Shown piece after piece: positions 1 to 4,642 of a stretch of DNA of 5,942 bases; position 1 is the stretch's first letter, and each line of letters opens with the position of its first letter. The stretch is from assembly GCA_030745955.1 (NCBI GenBank), contig JASLNQ010000147.1, positions 1 through 5,942 of the forward strand, in the 5' to 3' direction. A program made the position numbers and the translations under genes. The stretch comes from Dehalococcoidia bacterium (lineage in GTDB: Bacteria > Chloroflexota > Dehalococcoidia > UBA1151 > UBA1328). The notes below the pieces were generated by a model. The model was given only the letters and a program-made list of their open reading frames with translations, had not been told where the DNA came from and did not search any database.

Positions 1-948
1 CCACTCGCCCCTCAGCACCGCTGCTACCTGCTGCGACGCCCGCTGACGTGCCAACCAGCCAGAACGCGTCGATGACCCGGCGAGGTGCGGGGCGGTGATC
101 ACGTTCTCCATCTGGAGCAGCGGGTTACCCGGATCAACCGGTTCCTGCTCGAACACGTCGAGGCCCGCACCACGGATCTGGCCTGTCTCCAGCGCCCTGA
201 TCAGCGCCGGCTCGTCGGTAAGGGAGCCCCGGCAAACGTTGATGTAGTATGCCGACTTCTTCATGTGGCTGATCTGCTCCTCACCAACCAGGTGGAACGT
301 CTCGGCGTTCAGCGGTACCACGACGATTATGTAGTCGGCGCGCGCACACAGGTCGTTGATATCGAAAACCTGTGTCACCCCGTATTCCTGGATGATCCAC
401 GGCGCGATGTAGGGGTCGTAAACAAGGGTCTCCATGCGCCAGCCCTGACCGAGCTTGCGGGCGACCTGCCGTCCGATGTTCCCGAACCCGATGATCCCGA
501 GCGTCTGTTCGTCAATCGGCTCTATCGGCAGGAAGGCCGAACGGTCCCAGTCGCCGACATTCCGCAGGTGGTTGGTCGTCTGGACGACCTGCCGGTTCAG
601 AGCGAGGGCCATTGTCACGGCCTGGTTCGACACCTCTTCCGCACACATTCCCGCTCCGTTGGTGACGATGATCCCCATATCGGTGGCAGTTTCGACATCG
701 ATGTGGTTGAAACCGTGAGAGTAGACGGCGAGCACCTGGGCGTTTTCTGCGGCACGGATGACCTGCTCGGTCCCCCAGCCACCGCGCATCATGATCGCGT
801 CGGCGCCACGCACGGCCTCGATCGCCTCGCCCTCGGACTTTGGCGCCTCCTGGACGAACTCGATGTCGAGGTCGGCCATTTCTGCCCGCTCGTGCAACAG
901 CGGGTCATCGGTCGTTGGACCAAGGACTACAACTCGTTGTTTTGCCAT
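1..948 (-). CDS. D-2-hydroxyacid dehydrogenase, NAD-dependent (gene 1; C-terminus beyond window)
   Basis: Predicted to be a cytoplasmic oxidoreductase interconverting a 2-hydroxy acid and a 2-oxo acid with NAD(H). I translated 316 codons from the ATG at 948 with no stop before the window edge, so probably only about 10-30 residues are missing. The split substrate-binding domain includes SHGFNHID (about 77-84) and AEEVSNQ (about 103-109). The Rossmann fold has GFGNIG at 154-159 and YDP with D178, an acidic residue favouring NAD over NADP. Catalytic residues of the family are R240 in NVCRG, E269 in DVFEQEP and H288 in APHLAG. A GGAG lies 8 nt before the start, supporting it. It is the last of three paralogs on this strand, 96 bp after gene 2. 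It resembles gene 2 more than gene 3 (both share EEVSNQ). The substrate is not recognisable; phosphoglycerate, hydroxypyruvate/glyoxylate or other 2-oxo acids are all possible. Family assignment is firm, specificity is not. Confidence 0.93.
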   Translation of the reverse strand, partial: MAKQRVVVLGPTTDDPLLHERAEMADLDIEFVQEAPKSEGEAIEAVRGADAIMMRGGWGTEQVIRAAENAQVLAVYSHGFNHIDVETATDMGIIVTNGAGMCAEEVSNQAVTMALALNRQVVQTTNHLRNVGDWDRSAFLPIEPIDEQTLGIIGFGNIGRQVARKLGQGWRMETLVYDPYIAPWIIQEYGVTQVFDINDLCARADYIIVVVPLNAETFHLVGEEQISHMKKSAYYINVCRGSLTDEPALIRALETGQIRGAGLDVFEQEPVDPGNPLLQMENVITAPHLAGSSTRSGWLARQRASQQVAAVLRGEW

Positions 949-956
949 GTTTGTTA

Positions 957-960
957 CTCC
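957..960 (-). promoter_or_regulatory. Shine-Dalgarno site of gene 1
   Basis: On the minus strand GGAG is followed by 8 nt (TAACAAAC) and then the ATG at 948. It is the best ribosome binding site of the three dehydrogenase genes and fixes this start. The surrounding GAGTAAC is echoed before gene 3 (GAGTAACC) and, as GAGTTACC, before gene 2. Confidence 0.7.
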
Positions 961-992
961 GTGTGGTAAACCAGGAATTATCGATCGAGAAA

Positions 993-1011
993 CCGGATTT
1001 TGATCTTCCGG
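993..1011 (-). other. Small inverted repeat between gene 2 and gene 1
   Basis: CCGGA and TCCGG form a perfect 5-bp stem around a 9-nt loop, inside the 96-bp gap between genes 2 and 1. On the transcribed strand it is followed by only a short TTT, so it is weak as an intrinsic terminator. It could be an attenuating or mRNA-stability hairpin, or chance. The rest of the gap shows nothing else I can name apart from a TCGATCGA palindrome near 981-988. Confidence 0.25.
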
Positions 1012-1044
1012 ACCGGCGACCAGGATTAGCGAGAGACCGGGATA

Positions 1045-2124
1045 TCACTTCCCAAATTCAGCGAGCATTACCTCCCAGCTAACCGCCCAGTTGCGTGGCT
1101 CAACGGTCGACCTGACATCGGGGTTGATCAGCGACATCGGCCAGTAGCCCAGCGCGATCCGCATTGCCTCTTCACCGAGCTGGGTATTCGCCCGTTCCCA
1201 GGCGACTTCACTGTACGAGGCATAGTGGTTCGTGACCGAGACGTTGTCCATTTTCAGCAGCGGGTTGTTGGGATCGACCGGTTCCTGCTCAAAGACGTCG
1301 AGCCCCGCACCGGCGATCTTCTTCTGTTCCAGCGCTTCGATCAACGCAAGCTCATCGACAACCGGGCCACGCGAGCAGTTGATCAAGTACGCCGTTGGCT
1401 TCATCAGGTCGAAGAACTCGGCGTTCACCATGTGGTGGGTCTGCTCGGTCAGGTAGACGTGCGGCGAGATGTAGTCGGACCGCCTGGCGATTTCCTGCGG
1501 TGAGGTGACTATCTCGACGCCGTATTCCTTGGCGTCCCAGGAAGACCTGAACGGATCGTAGGCGATCACGTGCATGCCGAAGGCAAGCGCCTTGCGTGCC
1601 ACCGTTCTGCCGATATCACCGAGCCCTATTATCCCGAATGTCTGACCAACAATGTGGCCCATTGGCGGAAGGTGTTCCCGGGTCCAGACGCCGCTTTTGA
1701 CCAGCTTGTCGTGCAATACGAATTTTCGTGAGCCGACGAGGAAATGCATCATCGTCTGGTTGCTCACTTCCTCGGTGCCAAACGAGGCCGTGTTCGCCAG
1801 GATCACCCCGTTTTTGACCGCGCCGTCCAGGTCCATGGTGTCGTAGCCATGGCCGAACGAAATCAATCCCTTGCAACGCCCGTTGTTACCCATGTGGGTG
1901 AACAGCTCGGGTGGAAAACTGTGCCCCTGGTTCATCGCTACATCAGCGCCGTTGAGTGCCTCGATCAACTCACCATCACTGGTACCGTCATATATTACGA
2001 ACTCCGCTCCGAGGGACTCCGCAGCGCGACTTTGCGCGTCCGTGTTCATCGAGTGAGTGCCCCTGCCCTGCGGCCCCAGGAATAGAACCCTAATATCTTT
2101 TGCGTTTGGTGTTTCTGGACTCAT
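1045..2124 (-). CDS. D-2-hydroxyacid dehydrogenase, NAD-dependent (gene 2)
   Basis: A complete 359-residue member of the D-isomer-specific 2-hydroxyacid dehydrogenase family, predicted to oxidise a 2-hydroxy acid or reduce a 2-oxo acid with NAD(H) in the cytoplasm. It opens with a beta strand, IRVLFLGP (11-18). The substrate loop is FGHGYD (90-95) and EEVSNQ (118-123) follows. The Rossmann motif is GLGDIG (167-172), with D190 in YDP as the NAD-discriminating acid. R252 in NCSRG, E281 in DVFEQEP and H300 complete the catalytic set. The residue before the His is Asn (NHYAS) where most relatives have Pro. The C-terminus carries INPDV (333-337) and then about 20 further residues ending in LAEFGK, longer than usual. 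No good Shine-Dalgarno site is seen: a GAG lies 12 nt before the ATG. It sits 48 bp after gene 3, so the three genes are probably cotranscribed. Substrate unknown. Confidence 0.94.
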   Translation of the reverse strand: MSPETPNAKDIRVLFLGPQGRGTHSMNTDAQSRAAESLGAEFVIYDGTSDGELIEALNGADVAMNQGHSFPPELFTHMGNNGRCKGLISFGHGYDTMDLDGAVKNGVILANTASFGTEEVSNQTMMHFLVGSRKFVLHDKLVKSGVWTREHLPPMGHIVGQTFGIIGLGDIGRTVARKALAFGMHVIAYDPFRSSWDAKEYGVEIVTSPQEIARRSDYISPHVYLTEQTHHMVNAEFFDLMKPTAYLINCSRGPVVDELALIEALEQKKIAGAGLDVFEQEPVDPNNPLLKMDNVSVTNHYASYSEVAWERANTQLGEEAMRIALGYWPMSLINPDVRSTVEPRNWAVSWEVMLAEFGK

Positions 2125-2172
2125 TGTTTTCGGTAACTCGGTATGACTTCAGGTAGAGCGAACATTTCTCGG

Positions 2173-3135
2173 TTAGCCGGGAACCACGATGCTTTCCGGC
2201 GCATTGCCGTTCCACACCTTGAGCATGTTGTCGAAGGCGAATCGTACTCTCCTCGGGTAACTTTCGTAACTCTTACCCGCAACGTGCGGCCCAACCACCA
2301 CGTTTTCGAGCTTCAAAATCGGGTTCTCGGGGTCGACCGGTTCCTGCTCGAACACGTCCAGTCCGGCACCCCAGATCTCGCCATCGACGAGCGCCCGGTA
2401 CAGCGCCTGCTCCTGGATAACCGGCCCTCTGCAGGTGTTGACGAGTATGGCAGTGCGCTTCATTAGCCTGAGCTCGCGCTCGCCGATCAACCCACGCGAG
2501 CTTGCGTTGAGCGACGTGTGGAGCGTCACGGCATCGGACCGCTCGAGCAGTTCGTCGAACTCGACCCTTGTGGCCCCGAAGCCCTCGGCCTTCTCGCTGC
2601 GCACCGGATCGGTGTAAAGCGTTGTCGTCTCGAAGCCCCGCAGCATTCCCGCTACTGTGCTGCCAATCCGGCCCGCACCCACGATGCCGACCGTCGTGCC
2701 GAACAGCTCGTGTGTGTCCCGCCCATCGACCTCCGGGCGCATCCAGCCGCCGCCGCGGGTGTCGGAGTCGGTAACAACCAGGTGCCGCATGGTCGAAAAC
2801 AACAGCGTGAAGGCGAACTCGGCGACCGCAATCGCGTTCGCCCCGCCGTTATTGGCCACCGGGATACCCATCTCGCCGGCGAGCTTAAGGTTGATCCCGT
2901 CGTAACCCGCAGAGCAGAGCTGCACTAGCCTGGTCTTCGTGGCAGTCCGCAGCACGTTGTCGGTAACGCCCAGCCCGAACACGAGAATGAAATCGGCAAT
3001 CTCCGCTGCCTCCAATATCTCCTCTTCCGCCGACTCCCTCGTTCGCACGTGGAGGTTCCACCCGTCGGGCGTGTTCTCCTTTGCCAACTCCAGGAGCGGC
3101 AGGGCAGGACCGGAAAAAGCAAGGACTTCAGGCAT
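2173..3135 (-). CDS. D-2-hydroxyacid dehydrogenase, NAD-dependent (gene 3, first of the cluster)
   Basis: A complete 320-residue D-2-hydroxyacid dehydrogenase and the promoter-proximal gene of the minus-strand cluster. The N-terminal half of the substrate domain includes CSAGYDGIN (74-82), then NNGGANAIAVAE (95-106), a different signature from the EEVSNQ of genes 1 and 2. The nucleotide-binding domain has GAGRIG (153-158) and D176 in the TDP segment, indicating NAD. R236 in NTCRG, E265 in DVFEQEP and H284 in GPHVAG are the expected catalytic residues. The position after CRGPVI is Gln rather than the usual acidic or Asn residue. The start ATG has GAG 5 nt upstream. It is divergent from the metallopeptidase gene across a 238-bp control region. 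The lower similarity to genes 1 and 2 outside the DVFEQEPVDP block suggests an older split, or independent recruitment, and perhaps a different substrate. Product family firm; substrate unknown. Confidence 0.94.
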   Translation of the reverse strand: MPEVLAFSGPALPLLELAKENTPDGWNLHVRTRESAEEEILEAAEIADFILVFGLGVTDNVLRTATKTRLVQLCSAGYDGINLKLAGEMGIPVANNGGANAIAVAEFAFTLLFSTMRHLVVTDSDTRGGGWMRPEVDGRDTHELFGTTVGIVGAGRIGSTVAGMLRGFETTTLYTDPVRSEKAEGFGATRVEFDELLERSDAVTLHTSLNASSRGLIGERELRLMKRTAILVNTCRGPVIQEQALYRALVDGEIWGAGLDVFEQEPVDPENPILKLENVVVGPHVAGKSYESYPRRVRFAFDNMLKVWNGNAPESIVVPG

Positions 3136-3140
3136 GGTTA

Positions 3141-3143
3141 CTC
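3141..3143 (-). promoter_or_regulatory. Weak Shine-Dalgarno site of gene 3
   Basis: On the minus strand CGAG is followed by TAACC and the ATG, so the GAG core lies 5 nt before the start. Short but well spaced, it supports the chosen start. No other in-frame start would keep the first beta strand of the protein. Confidence 0.45.
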
Positions 3144-3157
3144 GATTCCATTAATTT

Positions 3158-3177
3158 CAGTCTGCCGACTGTTCAGT
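3158..3177. promoter_or_regulatory. Overlapping small inverted repeats in the gene 3 leader
   Basis: CAGTC-TGCC-GACTG (3158-3171) is a perfect 5-bp inverted repeat with a 4-nt loop. The right arm also takes part in a second inverted repeat, ACTG-TT-CAGT (3168-3177). Together they lie 23-42 nt before the gene 3 start, downstream of the proposed -10 box. They could be an operator for a repressor or an mRNA hairpin. The arms are short, so chance is not excluded. Confidence 0.3.
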
Positions 3178-3203
3178 GATTGAAATAGCGCGCCGGGGGC
3201 TGC

Positions 3204-3209
3204 ATTGTA
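3204..3209 (-). promoter_or_regulatory. Candidate -10 box for the dehydrogenase cluster
   Basis: Read on the minus strand this is TACAAT, five of six matches to the sigma-70 -10 consensus, placing transcription start near 3197 with a leader of about 60 nt. No convincing -35 hexamer lies 16-18 nt upstream. That position is occupied by one copy of the ACCAGAAA direct repeat, which would suit an activator-dependent promoter. This is inference from sequence alone. Confidence 0.35.
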
Positions 3210-3216
3210 GTACGTG

Positions 3217-3234
3217 ACCAGAAACTACCAGAAA
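3217..3234. repeat. Paired direct repeat ACCAGAAA, one helical turn apart
   Basis: ACCAGAAA occurs at 3217-3224 and again at 3227-3234, a 10-bp period that puts both copies on the same face of the helix. The pair sits between the candidate minus-strand -10 box (3204-3209) and the candidate plus-strand -35 box (3239-3244). A regulator bound here could therefore influence both divergent transcripts. The repeat is visible directly; its operator role is inferred. Confidence 0.45.
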
Positions 3235-3238
3235 ATGA

Positions 3239-3270
3239 TTGACCGGCAAGTGATGGCTGGTAGATATACA
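3239..3270 (+). promoter_or_regulatory. Candidate sigma-70-type promoter for the peptidase/ThDP genes
   Basis: TTGACC (3239-3244) matches the -35 consensus in five of six positions. It is followed after 16 nt by the A/T-rich TAGATATACA (3261-3270), which can supply a -10 element in slightly different registers; the TATACA register would need a long spacer. Transcription would start near 3275, leaving a leader of about 100 nt before the peptidase. It is the only A/T-rich segment with a good upstream hexamer in this gap. Confidence 0.4.
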
Positions 3271-3317
3271 GGGGTTCGGGCAGTAAATAGCACGTTGTCT
3301 CCTGCTCAAGTACCTGT

Positions 3318-3377
3318 ATGACTGACTTCACGGCCAACGATCCAGCCCCCTTGAAGACCGGCCAGTATCGACAATGA
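3318..3377 (+). CDS. Possible 19-codon leader ORF overlapping the peptidase start
   Basis: An ATG at 3318 opens a 19-residue frame (MTDFTANDPAPLKTGQYRQ) whose TGA overlaps the peptidase start as ATGA. The peptidase ATG has no close Shine-Dalgarno motif; the nearest GAAG is about 17 nt away. Translational coupling from this short frame could therefore explain its initiation. Against it, the ORF itself has no clear ribosome binding site and the peptide has no recognisable feature. It is reported as a possibility, not as a proven gene. Confidence 0.22.
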   Translation: MTDFTANDPAPLKTGQYRQ

Positions 3378-4546
3378 CCCCCGAGATCACCAACCCAAAC
3401 TCGATCGAATCCACCGCTATCGAAATCCTGTCCGACCTGGGACAGTTCACGGCCACTTCGTACTGGGAAGACGGCCCGGCCGGATACCTGGCCGATCGCG
3501 CAAGATCGGCCGGCCTCGAGGTTTCGACCGACGACTGGGGTAACGTTCTGGTCGCCAGAAAAGGAAGCGATGCCAGCGCACACGGTATCGCCTTCGTCGC
3601 CCATACCGATCACCCCGGCTACGAGGTTGTCGCACGGGAAAACGAAAAGCTGACTCTGAAAGCCCTTGGAGGACTGGGGATCGCAGCGGGTCGTGCCGGT
3701 ACCGTGATCCGGGTGATCGCCGAGTCGGGTGACACATTTACCGCCACTGTGAGCAGGACGACGCCTGCCGAGACCGAACTCGCAATTACGAGGCAGGCCG
3801 CGGGCTGGCTGTGGGTCGATACGGTCTACGCCACGCTGGACCGGGGGGCCGAAGTGAACCTGGGCAAGCTACCCCGGCCCGCGGTCCCCGATCTGCCGGG
3901 TTTCTCGATCGAAAACGACCGCATCCACATGCGTGCCGCCGATGATCTCGCTGGCTGCGCAGCGATCCTCGCCGCGCTTGAGTACGGTGCTGACCAGCCA
4001 GCCCCCGGCACCGTTTACGGCCTGTTCACCCGGGCTGAAGAAGTGGGCCTTGTAGGTGCTCGCCTCGCCGCAGAAAACGAGCTGATCCCCAAAAACACGG
4101 TGATCGTCTCCGTCGAGACAAGCTCGGTCCTCCCGGGTGCTGAAATTGGTAACGGTATCGTGATTCGGACCGGCGACAGATCGGCAACTTTCGACAACGA
4201 GGCCGAGGTGTACCTTACCCGGGCAGCTATCAACACAGGATCAAACAATCCCGGGTTCAAGGTCCAGCGCCAACTCATGAGCGCAGGCGGTTGCGAAGCT
4301 GCGGCATTCAAAGCGTTCGGCTACAAGGTGACAGGCACCGCGTTCCCACTCGGCGCATGGCACAATCGGGGTGAATCAGGAGTGGAAACCGAGTTCATTT
4401 CAAAGGGCGATTTCGTTGGCGGAGCGATCCTGCTCGCGGAGGCAGCGAAGCTCGCTGGCACGGCGCCCCGGGGTGTGCTCGACCGCCTGACCGATCCGCC
4501 AGAAGAAGAAGCTGAACGGCTCCGCTCTGGCAGGACCGATCGCTAG
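3374..4546 (+). CDS. M42-like metallo-aminopeptidase / glutamyl-aminopeptidase family protein
   Basis: A 390-residue cytoplasmic protein of the M42/M28-type co-catalytic metallopeptidase fold, expected to hydrolyse a peptide or other amide bond using two metal ions. The metal and catalytic positions can be followed in order: H77 with D79 in AHTDHPG, bridging D190 in ADDLAG, general base E222 and ligand E223 in RAEEVGLVGA, acidic ligand E248 in VSVETS, and H330 in GAWHNRGE. Spacing matches M42 enzymes. Residues of about 85-175, between the first His and the bridging Asp, fit the inserted beta-rich domain typical of M42. Members often carry Asp where this one has E248. The last 16 residues are charged and probably disordered. 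The ATG at 3374 is the first available start, since an in-frame stop lies at 3323 with no ATG, GTG or TTG between. No Shine-Dalgarno motif is evident. It is divergent from the dehydrogenases and leads into the ThDP gene. Substrate unknown; an amidase or deacylase role is possible. Confidence 0.88.
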   Translation: MTPEITNPNSIESTAIEILSDLGQFTATSYWEDGPAGYLADRARSAGLEVSTDDWGNVLVARKGSDASAHGIAFVAHTDHPGYEVVARENEKLTLKALGGLGIAAGRAGTVIRVIAESGDTFTATVSRTTPAETELAITRQAAGWLWVDTVYATLDRGAEVNLGKLPRPAVPDLPGFSIENDRIHMRAADDLAGCAAILAALEYGADQPAPGTVYGLFTRAEEVGLVGARLAAENELIPKNTVIVSVETSSVLPGAEIGNGIVIRTGDRSATFDNEAEVYLTRAAINTGSNNPGFKVQRQLMSAGGCEAAAFKAFGYKVTGTAFPLGAWHNRGESGVETEFISKGDFVGGAILLAEAAKLAGTAPRGVLDRLTDPPEEEAERLRSGRTDR

Positions 4547-4557
4547 CGGGTCCCGTT

Positions 4558-4595
4558 TATTCTGAGCGAGAAGCGTATTCTGTTCGTCGAGAATA
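4558..4595 (+). repeat. TATTCTG repeats between the peptidase and ThDP genes
   Basis: TATTCTG occurs at 4558-4564 and 4576-4582, 18 bp apart. A near-inverted copy, GAGAATA (4589-4595), pairs with the second copy to give a 6-bp A/T-rich stem (TATTCT/AGAATA) around an 8-nt loop. No T-run follows, so this is not a convincing terminator. It may be a processing or regulatory element, or chance. The rest of the 96-bp gap holds only the ribosome binding site. Confidence 0.25.
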
Positions 4596-4632
4596 ATCCC
4601 AAGACAACCCAACCCATCCCAACGGAGTCGCT

Positions 4633-4637
4633 GAGGA
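4633..4637 (+). promoter_or_regulatory. Shine-Dalgarno site of the ThDP enzyme gene
   Basis: GAGGA is followed by 5 nt (CCAAA) and the ATG at 4643. There is no ATG, GTG or TTG upstream in this frame back to the peptidase stop, so this start is well supported. It argues for independent initiation rather than readthrough from the peptidase. Confidence 0.7.
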
Positions 4638-4642
4638 CCAAA

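Noticed and set aside
85..969. Long plus-strand open frame of 294 codons
   Set aside because: It is antisense to gene 1, whose minus-strand translation gives an intact dehydrogenase with all family motifs. The plus frame mirrors its codon bias and has no recognisable domain.
993..1011. Intrinsic terminator between genes 2 and 1
   Set aside because: The stem is only 5 bp with a 9-nt loop and a TTT instead of a proper T-run, so I list it as an inverted repeat only.
1744..2085. Plus-strand open frame opposite gene 2
   Set aside because: It lies fully within the coding region of gene 2, has no ribosome binding site or family signature, and is best explained as a codon-bias shadow.
2518..2928. 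Plus-strand open frame of 136 codons opposite gene 3
   Set aside because: It is antisense to an intact dehydrogenase, and its Arg/Ala/His-rich product looks like a reverse-strand shadow.
3136..3373. Small RNA, riboswitch or tRNA in the divergent gap
   Set aside because: No cloverleaf, extended stem or conserved riboswitch core can be traced. Only short repeats and promoter-like hexamers are visible.
3173..3613. Minus-strand open frame covering the divergent control region and the start of the peptidase gene
   Set aside because: It has no domain signature and overlaps both the promoter region and the confident plus-strand peptidase. It would also run into the leader of gene 3.
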